This document shows positions 19,945-30,587 of a DNA stretch of 64,000 nucleotides, one piece after another. The position numbers and the translations under genes were made by a program. This DNA comes from Mesorhizobium sp. Root552 (lineage in GTDB: Bacteria > Pseudomonadota > Alphaproteobacteria > Rhizobiales > Rhizobiaceae): positions 43,284-107,283 of the forward strand of contig NZ_LMFV01000056.1 of the NCBI RefSeq assembly GCF_001427285.1. Reading direction: 5' to 3'. Positions within the stretch are counted from its first letter, which is position 1; each line of letters starts with the position of its first letter. A model generated the notes under the pieces. It worked only from the letters and a program-made list of their open reading frames with translations, was not told the origin of the DNA and ran no database searches.

Positions 19945-20790
19945 TTAATGCTTGCGAGGCTCATAATGTGATTTCAACGCAGCTTCGACCGCGCGCTTCA
20001 CTTCACTTTTCACAGACGCGGTTTCGCTCATTACGCTTTCGATCTTCATGAAATCGAGAACGCGGAAGCGTGAGACGGGCGGCCTGATCAGAATATCGGG
20101 CCGGCATTGGCTGAGCTTGTTGGCGATGATGGATTGCATCATCAGTTGGGTAGCCCCGAACATCAGATCTACGGAACTCGGCCGTTTGCTCTCAGCTTCC
20201 GTAGGCGCCCCCACGACATCGACGGCAATGATGATGTCCGCGTCATGCTCGATCAGATCGAATGGCACCGGATTATAGATACCGCCATCGATGAGCATGC
20301 GACCATCTCGAACGACCGGTCGGAACACAGCAGGGATCGCGGCGGAGGCTGCAAGTGCCGAGTGAAGATCACCATCGCTGAATACTGCAAGCTTGTGGCC
20401 GAAGAAATCGGTCGCCGTCACCTTCAGCGGTATTTTCAGGTCTGCAAAATTTTCAGGAACCGCGCCGGGAAGAAAGGCCTTCAAAATGCGCTCGACATTG
20501 AACTGGCTGACATGCAGCCCTCCCTTCATGACTTCCGCCAGGCTGCCGGGGCGCGCCTTCCACATACGGCTCGCGATTTCCGTCCGTCTTGAGAGGATCG
20601 AGCGAGCGTGTTCGTGAATTTCGTTTCCGGTCATTCCGGCCGCCATGCCGGCACCCATGATCGCACCTATTGACGAACCGGAGATGGCGACTGGGCGAAT
20701 GCCCAATTCGTCGAGTGCCTCGATGACATGGATGTGCGCCAGCCCGCGCGCACCGCCACCACCGAATGCTATGCCAAATGTTGGTGTCAC
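19945..20790 (-). CDS. Patatin-like phospholipase family protein
   Basis: A 281-residue patatin/RssA-type serine hydrolase. The oxyanion loop GGGGARGLAHIHVIEAL, the nucleophile elbow GSSIG (Ser40) and the catalytic aspartate in LIDGGIYNPVP are all present, so it should be active as a lipase or lysophospholipase. There is no signal peptide, so it is probably cytosolic or membrane-peripheral. Its start overlaps the stop of the inactive-type M16 gene by four bases, placing it third in an M16-M16-patatin operon. The substrate is unknown. Confidence 0.9.
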   Translation of the reverse strand: MTPTFGIAFGGGGARGLAHIHVIEALDELGIRPVAISGSSIGAIMGAGMAAGMTGNEIHEHARSILSRRTEIASRMWKARPGSLAEVMKGGLHVSQFNVERILKAFLPGAVPENFADLKIPLKVTATDFFGHKLAVFSDGDLHSALAASAAIPAVFRPVVRDGRMLIDGGIYNPVPFDLIEHDADIIIAVDVVGAPTEAESKRPSSVDLMFGATQLMMQSIIANKLSQCRPDILIRPPVSRFRVLDFMKIESVMSETASVKSEVKRAVEAALKSHYEPRKH

Positions 20791-22145
20791 CCCTTGCTTC
20801 CATCAGCAAAAGCCGGGCCAACGATCATAACCGCTGGCTTCACCGAGAGCAGTTTCTTTGCCACGGCCTTCACCTCGTCCAGTGTGACGCCGTTGATCAT
20901 GTCCGCTCTCCAGTCCATGTAATCAATTCCCAACTTGTTCACCTGCAGATCGATCAGCGTTCCGGCGATCGCGCTTGATGAATCCAAATTGTTGATCGCA
21001 TACGCTCCCACTATGTACTTTTTCGCGGCGACGAGTTCGGCTTCCGTCGGCCCTTCATCAGCCATGCGTTTTATCGTGTCGCGCAAAACCTCAAGTGTTT
21101 CGCCTACCCTGTCGGATCGGGTAGCAGTCGTCACGACAAGCGCTGAGGCATGCTCACGGTTGGAGAGCCCGGAATCGACCGAATAAGCAAGTCCACGCTT
21201 TTCCCGTACTTCCTCGAACAGACGTGAGGTGAAGGTGCCTCCACCTAGAATCTCGTTCATCAGCGTTGCAGCGTAGAAGTCCGGTAATGACCGTTTGACG
21301 CCGGGAAAAGCCATCTGCACGGAGGTCTGCGGCAGATCATACGTTACCTGCAATTGCTGATCGAGCTTGAGCTCGGTGTCAGCTACCGGACGCAGCGTCT
21401 GTTGCGACGGAAGCCCGCCGAAGAGTTTGTCCATCTCCTGCTGCAAGGTCTTAGCGTCGATCGCCCCGACGACAGCGACATGCAGGCCGCTAAGTGCAAA
21501 GGTCGCCTTGTGAAATGCCCTGAGATCGTCTGCAGTTATGTTTTCAAGGCTGTCCTTGGTACCCTCGTCCGGACGCGAGTATGGGTGACTTCCATAAACC
21601 GCGCGCAGCCACTTGGTTTCGGCCTCTGTATTCGGATCGCGCGCTCCTGCGGCAATACCGGCCAATATCTGCCCGCGAATGCGGTCTATAGGTGCTTGAT
21701 CGAAACGTGGTTCTTCAATTGCCAACCGCAACAGTTCGAACGCCTCGTCCTTTCTCTCTGCGAGCATTCGCATGGCGCCGTAAATGCTATCGCGGCCTTC
21801 GGAAAGGCCCATCTCGGCGCCAGCATCATCCAGCCGTGCCTGGAAAGCATTGCTGTCCAGATCACCCGCACCCTCGTCGAACAGGCCCGTCATTAGATTG
21901 GCGAGACCTTCCTTACCGGTAGGATCCTGAGTGCTTCCGCCGTCGAAATCGAAACGCAGTGTAATGATTGGTACCGAGTAGTCCTCTACAAGCCAGGCGG
22001 TGATCCCTTTTGAGGACTTCACCTCCTGGATAGTCATGGCGGCGCGCGCGGTAAGCGCTGGCAGGATCAGAAAAAGCGCAGACAACAAGAAAACAATTGC
22101 CGGCGAAATCAATCCTTTGCGGGAAATTCTAAGGACAGCCATCAA
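20787..22145 (-). CDS. M16-family peptidase homologue lacking the zinc motif
   Basis: A 452-residue M16 (pitrilysin/insulinase) homologue with an N-terminal hydrophobic signal (about residues 13-36), so periplasmic. Where active members have HxxEH it reads LANLMTGLFDEG from residue 81, so the zinc ligands are missing. It keeps REKRGLAYSVDSGLSN, the substrate-binding region typical of the non-catalytic half. One base separates it from the upstream active M16 gene. Two-subunit M16 enzymes are built from exactly such an active plus inactive pair, so the two probably form one periplasmic peptidase. Confidence 0.9.
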   Translation of the reverse strand: MMAVLRISRKGLISPAIVFLLSALFLILPALTARAAMTIQEVKSSKGITAWLVEDYSVPIITLRFDFDGGSTQDPTGKEGLANLMTGLFDEGAGDLDSNAFQARLDDAGAEMGLSEGRDSIYGAMRMLAERKDEAFELLRLAIEEPRFDQAPIDRIRGQILAGIAAGARDPNTEAETKWLRAVYGSHPYSRPDEGTKDSLENITADDLRAFHKATFALSGLHVAVVGAIDAKTLQQEMDKLFGGLPSQQTLRPVADTELKLDQQLQVTYDLPQTSVQMAFPGVKRSLPDFYAATLMNEILGGGTFTSRLFEEVREKRGLAYSVDSGLSNREHASALVVTTATRSDRVGETLEVLRDTIKRMADEGPTEAELVAAKKYIVGAYAINNLDSSSAIAGTLIDLQVNKLGIDYMDWRADMINGVTLDEVKAVAKKLLSVKPAVMIVGPAFADGSKG

Positions 22146-22146
22146 C

Positions 22147-23517
22147 TCAATTTCCCGCGTGTGCTTCAGGCAACAAATATCCGGTCGTCGCGTGCTCTGG
22201 GGCCAAATAGTGTCCCGCAGCGGCCTTTACATCCAGCGCCGTAACACTGCGGATGCGATCGGGCCACTGCTCAACATCTTCAACTGTTCCACCGGTCGCA
22301 AGGGTGCTGCCGTAAATGTTCGCCATGCTCGATTGCCGGTCACGCGCGAAGATCATCGAGCGTACAAAGCGGCTCTTGGCCTGTTCCAACTCTTCCGGGG
22401 ACACTCCGTCGAGTGCGATGCGCGACACTTCGGAAGTTACTGCTGCTTCAACCTCAGCAAGCGTAGCACTGCCACGCGGCGCCCCATAAACCGCAAAGCT
22501 CGTGTCGTCGAGCATGGTGCCAGAAAATGAAGCGCCGGCACTCGCGGCAATACCTTTCTTGACCACAAGTTCCTGATAGAGCCGGCTGCGCGGACCCCCA
22601 CCCAGAATTTCGGCCAGAAGATCCAGCGCTTCGGCTTCGCCCGGCTTTGCGGTGTGATAGGAAGGCACCACCCATTGCGTCGAAAAGCTTGGCACACTCA
22701 CGCGCGCATCGGTCAAAGTGACCGTTCGCCTGGTATTTTGCTCTGGTTCTGAAGGTCTCACGCGCGGCGGTAGATTGGGACCGCGCGCTACCTTGCCGTA
22801 AGTGCGCTCGGCCATTGCCTTGACGGTATCGGGCTCCACATCGCCGGCCACAACAAGAACAGCGTTGTTCGGGGTGTAGTAGCTGTCATAAAACGCCCTG
22901 GCATCGGCCCGGTTCAGCTTTTCTATCTCCTGCATCCAGCCGATGACCGGAATCCGGTACGGCTGGTTCTGGTAAAGTGTCGCGCTCACCTCCTCGTCCA
23001 GCAGCGCATCCGGATCGCTATCCACGCGCGAGCGGCGCTCCTCGAGCACGACATCACGCTCGGTGGCGATCACCTCGTCGTTGAGCACGAGATTGCGCAT
23101 GCGATCGGCCTCAAACCCCATCATCTGCTCGAGGGCCTCGGGCGCAACGGTTTCATGGAAAACAGTGTAATCGTAGGAAGTGAAGGCGTTGTTGCTGCCG
23201 CCGATAGCCGATACCGCACGATCGAATTCGCCGGCAGGATGATTGCTGGTTGCCTTGAACATCAGATGTTCGAAGAAATGGGCTATGCCGGATTTTCCGG
23301 GTTGTTCATCGGCGCTGCCGACTTTGTACCAGACCATATGCGTCACAATCGGTGCGCGCCTGTCAGGTATGACCACCACCTCCATGCCGTTGTCGAGCAG
23401 GAAATCGGTCACTTTCCATTCGTTCGAGGCTGTTTGCGACGATGCCGGAGCGATCCAGGCGACGACCACAGTCAGAACCAAGGCGATCCGGAGCAGCCAA
23501 TGGATGTCAGATTTCAT
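22147..23517 (-). CDS. M16-family zinc metallopeptidase, active subunit
   Basis: A 456-residue M16 peptidase with a signal peptide ([17 protein letters not shown]). The inverted zinc motif HFFEH is at residues 80-84, with the downstream glutamate region [17 protein letters not shown]. It is therefore the catalytic member of the tandem pair and acts in the periplasm by inference. Substrates of related bacterial enzymes are peptides or small proteins. It is the first gene of the M16-M16-patatin operon. Confidence 0.93.
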   Translation of the reverse strand: MKSDIHWLLRIALVLTVVVAWIAPASSQTASNEWKVTDFLLDNGMEVVVIPDRRAPIVTHMVWYKVGSADEQPGKSGIAHFFEHLMFKATSNHPAGEFDRAVSAIGGSNNAFTSYDYTVFHETVAPEALEQMMGFEADRMRNLVLNDEVIATERDVVLEERRSRVDSDPDALLDEEVSATLYQNQPYRIPVIGWMQEIEKLNRADARAFYDSYYTPNNAVLVVAGDVEPDTVKAMAERTYGKVARGPNLPPRVRPSEPEQNTRRTVTLTDARVSVPSFSTQWVVPSYHTAKPGEAEALDLLAEILGGGPRSRLYQELVVKKGIAASAGASFSGTMLDDTSFAVYGAPRGSATLAEVEAAVTSEVSRIALDGVSPEELEQAKSRFVRSMIFARDRQSSMANIYGSTLATGGTVEDVEQWPDRIRSVTALDVKAAAGHYLAPEHATTGYLLPEAHAGN

Positions 23518-23611
23518 TGCTGGCTCCGAAGATCATGCCATAGACGATAGGCGGGCACGTGTGACGACAAAAGTGAATTGTTCGTCATTTGGCGGTTGAA
23601 GGCGGCTAAAG

Positions 23612-24166
23612 TCAGGCCGTTTCGATAAAGCGGATCACCGTCTCGCCATAACTGCGCTCATCGACAATCAAAAAGCCTGCCCCCGGCTCAAATGGCACGG
23701 AAGCGGATTCCTCGACGACGCACAGTGCCCCCGGAGCGAGCCAGCCGCCTTTCCTGGCCGACTGCAAGGCTCGTTCACCCAGACCTTTTCCGTAAGGAGG
23801 GTCAGCAAAAACCAGACCGAAGGGTGCCAGCGTTCCGGCTTCTCCAAGCACTGCAGCATCACGACGAAATATCTTTGTCTTGCCGGTGAGGCCGAAGGCT
23901 TCGACATTGCTGCGGATCAAGCCGCGCCCTTCCGCCGATTCTTCGATGAACACGGCATAGCCTGCGCCGCGAGACAGCGCTTCAAGGCCAAGTGCTCCGG
24001 TTCCTGCAAAAAGATCCAGTACCCTTGCACCCTCCAGTTTGTCGGGAAATCGATGCGCCAGGACGTTGAACACGGCCTCACGTGTCCGATCCGTGGTCGG
24101 GCGGATCGCGTGAGTGCGTGGCGTGGCCAATGGGCGGCCACGAAAATCGCCTCCTACGACGCGCAT
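23612..24166 (-). CDS. rsmD: 16S rRNA (guanine(966)-N2)-methyltransferase RsmD
   Basis: A 184-residue Rossmann-fold methyltransferase that methylates G966 of 16S rRNA. Family features are the N-terminal MRVVGGDFRGRPLATP, the SAM-binding DLFAGTGALGLEALSRGA, and the catalytic DPPY at residues 122-125. Its start directly abuts the stop of the pseudouridine synthase gene with no gap, so the two RNA-modification genes are cotranscribed. Length is normal. Confidence 0.95.
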   Translation of the reverse strand: MRVVGGDFRGRPLATPRTHAIRPTTDRTREAVFNVLAHRFPDKLEGARVLDLFAGTGALGLEALSRGAGYAVFIEESAEGRGLIRSNVEAFGLTGKTKIFRRDAAVLGEAGTLAPFGLVFADPPYGKGLGERALQSARKGGWLAPGALCVVEESASVPFEPGAGFLIVDERSYGETVIRFIETA

Positions 24167-25972
24167 CTAGCGCGCCTTCGGGCCCTTGCCCGGCCCCTTG
24201 CGGTAGGGTCCACTACCGCCCCGATCCGGACGGTCGCCGCGTGGCTTGCCATACGGGCGATCGCCCTGCGATCTTCCGCGATCCTGCGCACCGCGGGCTT
24301 TGCGGAAATCGGTCTCAGGCTTCTCCTGTTCCGCCTTGTCCTTTCCAAGCGGACGGGCGCCCGGCGCCATCCATACATTGGCCTTGCGCTGGCCCGGTGG
24401 ATCAATTGGCGGGCGCTCCCGCTCACCCTTCTTGAATCCCGTCTTTCCACCAGCCCCAAACCGTTCCGGCTTGCCGCCACGCTCGCCAAAGCCTCGCTCC
24501 GGGCGCGTCGAGAGTTTTCCGAGCGCTTCGTCGCGGCTGTTCTCACGGAACTTGCGCCGCTTTATCAAACCTCCCTCGCCTATTTCGGAGCGTGCCGGTC
24601 TTGAGCGTGGGGCCGCTTCTTCCAGTTGCTCGACGCGCCGCACCGGCTTGTTCGAAAACGGCTTTACGATATCGGCGTCGAAATTCGCACCGGATTCCTC
24701 AATCAGCCTTTCGCCAAGCTGCTCGCGCAGCATGCGGCCCTTGATCTCAAGCACATGCCCTTCCGGCAACTCGTTCAATTGGAACGGCCCGTAGGAAATG
24801 CGGATCAACCGTGTCACGTCGAGACCAAGCGCGCCAAGAATGTTCTTGACCTCCCGGTTCTTGCCCTCGCGCAAGCCGATCGTCAGCCACGCATTCGAGC
24901 CCTGCTCTCTGTCCAGGCTTGCCTCTACGGCACCGTAGAAAACGCCATCCACGGCAATGCCTTCGCGCAACTTGGCCAGCGCGCTTTCCTCGACCTTGCC
25001 ATGAACGCGAACCCGGTAGCGTCTCAGCCAGCCGGTGGCCGGAAGCTCCAGCACGCGCGACAGTCCGCCATCGTTGGTGAGCAGCAGCAAGCCCTCAGTG
25101 TTGATATCCAGCCGCCCTATGGTCATCAGGCGAGGCAGGTCGGCGGGCAGCACGTCAAATACGGTCTTGCGGCCCTCGGGATCACGATTGGTCGTCACTA
25201 CGCCTGCCGGCTTGTGAAAGAGAAACAGCCGGGTACGCTCGATCGGCGGGATTTCCATGCCGTCAAGATGGATGATGTCGTTTGGCGACACGTTGAATGC
25301 CGGCGACGCCAAGATCTTTCCATTGACCTTGACCCGGCCAGCGGCGATCAGTTCTTCAGCGTCGCGGCGTGAAGCAATGCCAACTCTCGCCAAACGTTTG
25401 GCGATACGCTCGCCCGTCTCTTCCGATGTCTCGCTAGGTCGGGCCCGAGGCTTGAACCCACCTGTTGGCTTGCTGTCTCCACCAAACTCGCGCCTGGGCC
25501 GATCTGAGAACTTTTCGTTGCTCCTGTCACCCCCACCGCTAGATCCATCCCTGCGCACGAATGGTTTGCGCGGTCCGTCCCGCTTCTCAAAGGTGCGGCC
25601 TTCACCACGCGGCCGGTCGTCGTGTTTGAAATCGCGCTTTGGCCGCGCTTCGCCTTCGGGGCGAGCCTGCCGCTCTTCGCGCGGACGATACGGTTTCGCA
25701 AAACCTTCCCGCTTCTCGAAAGGCTTACCCTCTTTGCGTGGTCCTTTCTGGAAAGACCTATCGGCACGTGCTTCGCCTTCGCGTGGCCTGTCATTGCGTT
25801 TAAAATCACGCTTTGGCCGGTCACCATCATTTGCCCCTTCGGGTCGTTTGGCGAACGATGTTTTTTTGCCGGAAAAGGTCGGCTTGCCGGTTTTGCCCTC
25901 GGCAGCCTTGCGGCCTCGGAAGCCAGCCGGCTTTGCGCCGGGCTTGCGCTGGAATTTGTCGTCGTCGCTCAT
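24167..25972 (-). CDS. RluB/RsuA-type pseudouridine synthase with long charged tails
   Basis: A 601-residue protein. An S4 RNA-binding domain (about 187-236) is followed by a pseudouridine synthase domain whose catalytic aspartate is Asp289 in GRLDINTEGLLLLTND. It should modify large-subunit (RluB-like) rRNA. About 185 residues of Arg/Lys/Asp-rich sequence precede the S4 domain, with the repeated unit KRDFKxxDRPR. About 150 similar basic residues follow the catalytic domain. Such tails occur in alphaproteobacterial homologues. The ATG at 25972 (MSDDDKF) is preferred; an upstream frame to 26194 would overlap tadA on the opposite strand. Confidence 0.9.
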   Translation of the reverse strand: MSDDDKFQRKPGAKPAGFRGRKAAEGKTGKPTFSGKKTSFAKRPEGANDGDRPKRDFKRNDRPREGEARADRSFQKGPRKEGKPFEKREGFAKPYRPREERQARPEGEARPKRDFKHDDRPRGEGRTFEKRDGPRKPFVRRDGSSGGGDRSNEKFSDRPRREFGGDSKPTGGFKPRARPSETSEETGERIAKRLARVGIASRRDAEELIAAGRVKVNGKILASPAFNVSPNDIIHLDGMEIPPIERTRLFLFHKPAGVVTTNRDPEGRKTVFDVLPADLPRLMTIGRLDINTEGLLLLTNDGGLSRVLELPATGWLRRYRVRVHGKVEESALAKLREGIAVDGVFYGAVEASLDREQGSNAWLTIGLREGKNREVKNILGALGLDVTRLIRISYGPFQLNELPEGHVLEIKGRMLREQLGERLIEESGANFDADIVKPFSNKPVRRVEQLEEAAPRSRPARSEIGEGGLIKRRKFRENSRDEALGKLSTRPERGFGERGGKPERFGAGGKTGFKKGERERPPIDPPGQRKANVWMAPGARPLGKDKAEQEKPETDFRKARGAQDRGRSQGDRPYGKPRGDRPDRGGSGPYRKGPGKGPKAR

Positions 25973-26045
25973 GTGGTGTTTGCTCGTTTGGGCGGCTAGA
26001 TAACAGGATAGCTCTTGGGTTGCGAGGACATAATGGGGAACCGCA

Positions 26046-26498
26046 GTGAAGCGGCCTGACTTCATGGCTATCGCGCTGAAAGAAGCGCAGGCGGCGGCGT
26101 CACGCGAGGAAGTGCCCGTCGGCGCAGTCGTCGTGTTAAACGGCTCCGTCGTGGCAGCAGCCGGCAATCGCACGCGCGAGCTTGCCGATCCCACCGCTCA
26201 TGCCGAAATCCTTGCGATTCGCGAAGCATGCGCCGAATTGTCGAGTGAACGGCTTGGCGAGTGCGATCTCTACGTGACGCTTGAACCCTGCACTATGTGC
26301 GCAGCGGCGATTTCATTCGCGCGCCTGCGCCGGCTCTATTTCGGCGCTGCCGACGAAAAAGGCGGCGCCGTGGTCAGCGGAGTGCGCTTCTTCGCTTCAC
26401 CGACCTGTCACCATGTACCCGACATATATGCCGGGCTAGGTGAGATCGAATCAACCATGCTGCTCAAGGATTTTTTTGTATCCCGCCGGCAGTCGTAG
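26046..26498 (+). CDS. tadA: tRNA-specific adenosine deaminase TadA
   Basis: A 150-residue zinc deaminase that converts A34 to inosine in tRNA-Arg(ACG). Zinc ligands and the proton shuttle are present: H52 and E54 in TAHAEILAI, and C82 and C85 in LEPCTMCAAAI. The start is a GTG at 26046; the ATG at 26064 is a possible alternative and would remove only six residues. It is divergent from the pseudouridine synthase gene, across 73 bp. Confidence 0.95.
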   Translation: MKRPDFMAIALKEAQAAASREEVPVGAVVVLNGSVVAAAGNRTRELADPTAHAEILAIREACAELSSERLGECDLYVTLEPCTMCAAAISFARLRRLYFGAADEKGGAVVSGVRFFASPTCHHVPDIYAGLGEIESTMLLKDFFVSRRQS

Positions 26499-26525
26499 AA
26501 CTCGGCTGCGCGTCAGGCCGTGCGA

Positions 26526-27212
26526 CTACCAAGGCAACCAGCTGAACAGACCGCCATCCTTTTTGCGGGCCATCTTTTTCTGCCGGAGTTCCTTCTTGTA
26601 TTCATCCTCGCCGATATCGTTTTGAGGCGCGGTCGAAGCCGCAACCCGATAATCCAGCGGTGGCTCGCTCAGATAACGACGGCTCGTGGGGCTCCCTTGC
26701 CGACCTTCGGCGAGCTTGCGGTTGATGGAATCACGGCGGGCCTTGGCCCCGATCCCGGAATCACCGGGAGTCCAACGCGGAGGATGTTCCGAGCCGGACT
26801 CTGCCATTGCCTTCTTCACTGAAGCCGGGTCGGTCTGGACGTCATCAATCACTTCAGCCTTGAAATTGGGGCTGTCAAAATTGACGCTCGCGTCAGCCCG
26901 GATACGGGCCCGGCGCTGTTCGGGCGATTCCGGCCATTGTGTGCTCGCGGTCTGGACGATGTTGTCCTGAGGCGCCGGCAACACACCTTTTTGCCCTGGC
27001 GTGGGCTTAACCAAGGTGGGGCGCGGGTTGTAATCGATCTTTTCACGCTTGGGGGGAGCCAGTGAGATTGCCCCACTCACATCTCCGGCGAGCTGCTCCA
27101 TCGCAGTCTTGTCAGTCCCGTAAGTCGGTGACGACATGCACCCTGAAAGAGCGAGGCTCGAAACGGCAAGCGGCGCCATCAACGCAAGGCGCACATGGCG
27201 TTTCTCGGTCAT
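26526..27212 (-). CDS. Hypothetical lipoprotein
   Basis: A 228-residue predicted lipoprotein. MTEKRHVRLALMAPLAVSSL precedes a lipobox ending LSGC, then the mature Cys begins a proline- and charge-rich, low-complexity chain with no domain I recognise. The C-terminus is aromatic (GLFSWLPW). It is convergent with tadA and lies downstream of ileS on the same strand across about 190 bp. The ATG at 27212 gives a proper signal peptide; an upstream frame to 27308 does not. Function unknown. Confidence 0.75.
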   Translation of the reverse strand: MTEKRHVRLALMAPLAVSSLALSGCMSSPTYGTDKTAMEQLAGDVSGAISLAPPKREKIDYNPRPTLVKPTPGQKGVLPAPQDNIVQTASTQWPESPEQRRARIRADASVNFDSPNFKAEVIDDVQTDPASVKKAMAESGSEHPPRWTPGDSGIGAKARRDSINRKLAEGRQGSPTSRRYLSEPPLDYRVAASTAPQNDIGEDEYKKELRQKKMARKKDGGLFSWLPW

Positions 27213-27401
27213 GCCTAAAAATTTCACTCTCGACGACCCCTTGATCGCTGCCAACCGAACGCCGGCACGCATCTTGCCACGCTGTTCTAACGGAAAATCC
27301 GGCGACAATTTGTCGTCCGCAGTTTCAGGTCTTTACCTCAACCGTTCGTCAAGGGCAACGCGCACCCGTTTGCGCGCTGCCTTCCTGCACAATTCCTGCG
27401 T

Positions 27402-30320
27402 CTACAGCCGGCCCGTGGTCTGCAATTCATGCAGAACGAGCGCATCCCGTGCCGAGACGTCCGGGAAGTCCTTGTCGTCGCCGACGTCGTTCGTGTACCG
27501 CCACGACCGCGCGCATTTGCGCAGGCCGCGATCGGCGGCTTTCTCCACCACAACAGCCACGCCCTTGACGTCATCCAGGGTAAACGCGCCCGCGGGTACA
27601 CTGCCATAGGAAAAGTCGAGGCCGCTGGTGATGCTGATCTCGGCCATGTCGACGCCCGCAACTTCCTTTTCGAGCGTGGAATTGTCGAGATAAACGACTG
27701 GAACCGCTTCCAGGGACGATCCGATCACCTTGCCGGCGCGGGCAATCTCCAGTGCGCCGGTGATGACTCGCCGCATCTGCCGCACCTTGCGCCACTTTTC
27801 AGCCAGCGCCTCGTTGCGCCAGTCGGAAGGCACTTGCGGGAACTGCTCCAGATGCACGGACTTCGCTCCGGGATGCCGGTCGAGCCAGGCTTCCTCGGTC
27901 GTGAACGGCAGCATCGGCGCCAGCCACTTCACCAGACATTCGAACAGATGGCGTACCACCTGGACGGAGGCCTTCCGCTTTGCGCTGGACGGCGCATCGC
28001 AGTAGAGCGCGTCCTTGCGGATATCGAAATAGAAGGCTGAAAGCTCGACCACCATGAAATCGAGCAGAGCGCGCGTAATCCGTTTGAACTCGAACCCGTC
28101 GTAGCCGGAACGTACCACCTCATCGAGCTCAGCCAACCGGTGCAGCATGAGCCGCTCCAATTCCGGCATCTCGGCAAGCGGCACATCTTCGCCTTCGTCA
28201 TGGGCGAGCGTGCCCAGCATCCAGCGGATCGTGTTCCTTAGCTTGCGGTAGGCGTCGATATTGGTTTGCAGCACGTTCTTGCCGAGGCGCTGGTCTTCCC
28301 AGTAGTCGGTCGTCATCACCCACAGGCGCAGGATATCGGCCCCGGACTGCTTCATGACGTCCTGAGGCACCACCGTGTTGCCGAGCGACTTCGACATCTT
28401 GCGGCCTTCCTCGTCCATGGTGAAACCATGGGTGACGACCGTGTCGTAGGGCGCCCTGCCCCTTGTGCCGCAGCTTTCCAGCAGCGAGGAATGGAACCAG
28501 CCACGGTGCTGGTCGGAGCCTTCCAGATAGACATCTGCCGGCCATTTCAGATCCGGCCGGTCTTCCAGCGTGAAAGTGTGCGTGGATCCGGAATCGAACC
28601 AGACATCGAGAATGTCCTTCACCATCGTCCAGGGTTCATTTGCGCGGCTGCCAAGGAAGCGCTCGCGCGCGCCTTCGGCAAACCAGGCGTCGGCGCCTTC
28701 CTTCTCAAATGCCTCGACAATGCGGGCGTTCACCGCCTCGTCTTTCAACACGTTACCGTCCGCATCAGCAAATACGGCGATGGGAACGCCCCACGCGCGC
28801 TGGCGGGACAGCACCCAGTCCGGACGTTCGGCAATCATGGCACGCAGGCGCGTCTGACCGGCCTCGGGTACGAAGCGCGTGTCGTCGATGGCTTTCAGGG
28901 CACGACTGCGCAAAGTGGTGCCGTCGTCGAGTGTTTTGTCCATATGGACGAACCACTGCGGCGTATTGCGGAAGATCACCGGCTTCTTGGAGCGCCAGCT
29001 ATGCGGGTAGCTGTGCTTCAGGCGTCCACGCGCAAACAACATGTTGCGCTTGATCAGCTCGTCTATGACAACCTTGTTGGCGTCGCCTTTCTTACCGTTG
29101 TCATCGATCACGCGCGCAGGCCCGCCCTCGCGATCAGGGCCAAAGCCGGGTGCGTCCTTGGTGAAGAAGCCGGCATCGTCGACGGTAAACGGGATCGCGG
29201 TATCGATCCCGCGCTTGCGCAAATCCTTTGCCGCATCCATCCAGGCGTCGAAATCCTCGCGGCCATGACCGGGCGCGGTATGCACAAAGCCCGTACCGGC
29301 ATCATCGGTCACGTGATCGCCGGACAGCATGGGTACCGTGAAGTCATAGCCACCGCCAAGGCCCTTGAACGGATGGGCAAGCGTCAGAGCGCCGAGTTCG
29401 ACGCTAGAAACATCATGCAAACGCTTGTACTCGAGCTTGGCCTTGGCGAAGGATTCTTCAGCCAGTGCGTCGGCGAAGATCAACTTCTCACCCGGCCGGG
29501 GACCGAAATCGTTCTCAGCCGAGGTAACTTCGTAGAGGCCGTACGAAACGCGCGGCGAATACGCGACGGCGCGGTTACCGGGAATGGTCCATGGAGTCGT
29601 CGTCCAGATGACAACGCAAGCGTCGTCCAAACTGGCGTTGCCAACCACCGGGAACTTCACCCAAATGGTATCGCTCTCGTAGTCCTGATACTCGACTTCG
29701 GCCTCGGCCAATGCGGTGCGCTCGACGACTGACCACATCACAGGCTTGGAGCCACGATAGAGCTGGTCAGACATGGCGAACTTCAACAACTCGCCCGCGA
29801 TCCGAGCTTCCGCATGGAAATTCATCGTGGTGTAGGGGTTCTTGAAATCGCCGACCACGCCAAGCCGTTGGAACTCGTCGCCCTGCACCTGGATCCAGTG
29901 TGTGGCGAACTCGCGGCATTCCTTGCGGAATTCGTTGACCGGCACTTCGTCCTTGTTCTTGCCCTTGGCGCGGTACTGTTCCTCGATTTTCCACTCAATC
30001 GGCAGGCCATGGCAGTCCCATCCGGGAACATAATTGGAATCGTAGCCGCGCATCTGGAACGAGCGGGTGATGACGTCCTTGAGGATCTTGTTCAGCGCAT
30101 GGCCGATGTGGATGTTGCCGTTGGCGTAGGGCGGGCCGTCGTGCAGGACATATTTTGTGCGCCCGGCCGCGTCTTCACGCAGCCTCCTATAAAGGTCCAT
30201 TTCGTGCCAGCGCTTGACCAGCAAGGGCTCCTTCTCGGGCAAACCGGCACGCATCGGAAATTCCGTCTGCGGCAGGTAGAGTGTCTTGGAATAGTCGATC
30301 GTTTCCGCTGTATCGTTCAT
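27402..30320 (-). CDS. ileS: Isoleucyl-tRNA synthetase
   Basis: A 972-residue class I synthetase charging tRNA-Ile. The HIGH motif lies in [13 protein letters not shown] and the KMSKS motif in [12 protein letters not shown]. The editing domain lies between them and the anticodon-binding domain follows. The C-terminus ([17 protein letters not shown]) fits the family, with the usual bacterial zinc-finger tail absent or degenerate, as in many alphaproteobacteria. It begins [21 protein letters not shown], a typical rhizobial start. Confidence 0.97.
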   Translation of the reverse strand: MNDTAETIDYSKTLYLPQTEFPMRAGLPEKEPLLVKRWHEMDLYRRLREDAAGRTKYVLHDGPPYANGNIHIGHALNKILKDVITRSFQMRGYDSNYVPGWDCHGLPIEWKIEEQYRAKGKNKDEVPVNEFRKECREFATHWIQVQGDEFQRLGVVGDFKNPYTTMNFHAEARIAGELLKFAMSDQLYRGSKPVMWSVVERTALAEAEVEYQDYESDTIWVKFPVVGNASLDDACVVIWTTTPWTIPGNRAVAYSPRVSYGLYEVTSAENDFGPRPGEKLIFADALAEESFAKAKLEYKRLHDVSSVELGALTLAHPFKGLGGGYDFTVPMLSGDHVTDDAGTGFVHTAPGHGREDFDAWMDAAKDLRKRGIDTAIPFTVDDAGFFTKDAPGFGPDREGGPARVIDDNGKKGDANKVVIDELIKRNMLFARGRLKHSYPHSWRSKKPVIFRNTPQWFVHMDKTLDDGTTLRSRALKAIDDTRFVPEAGQTRLRAMIAERPDWVLSRQRAWGVPIAVFADADGNVLKDEAVNARIVEAFEKEGADAWFAEGARERFLGSRANEPWTMVKDILDVWFDSGSTHTFTLEDRPDLKWPADVYLEGSDQHRGWFHSSLLESCGTRGRAPYDTVVTHGFTMDEEGRKMSKSLGNTVVPQDVMKQSGADILRLWVMTTDYWEDQRLGKNVLQTNIDAYRKLRNTIRWMLGTLAHDEGEDVPLAEMPELERLMLHRLAELDEVVRSGYDGFEFKRITRALLDFMVVELSAFYFDIRKDALYCDAPSSAKRKASVQVVRHLFECLVKWLAPMLPFTTEEAWLDRHPGAKSVHLEQFPQVPSDWRNEALAEKWRKVRQMRRVITGALEIARAGKVIGSSLEAVPVVYLDNSTLEKEVAGVDMAEISITSGLDFSYGSVPAGAFTLDDVKGVAVVVEKAADRGLRKCARSWRYTNDVGDDKDFPDVSARDALVLHELQTTGRL

Positions 30321-30587
30321 CAGTTCGCCATATGGGTTGCCGAGCCGGAACCGGCTTTGGGCGTTGACCTATCATGTTCTGGAAAAAGCGCGAGAGATGC
30401 TCGCCATAATTCCCGGTTGTCCCGGCGACCGAGTTTCAACTCAGGCCGCCCGGAACACCGGGCTGGTAATTCGTATCGCAGACGCGATCTGGCGCGGCAG
30501 GCAGGTCATGGCAGCGCTTCTAACCGATGACCGGCCAAGAATAAAGTGCCACCTTATGTCCGCTTCGGCCAAAATAGAGCCGAAACC
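30321..30587. other. Intergenic region upstream of ileS
   Basis: This 267-bp stretch between ileS and the MipA-like gene has no credible gene on either strand. I see no T-box, leader peptide or clear promoter. It should hold the ileS promoter. Confidence 0.4.
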
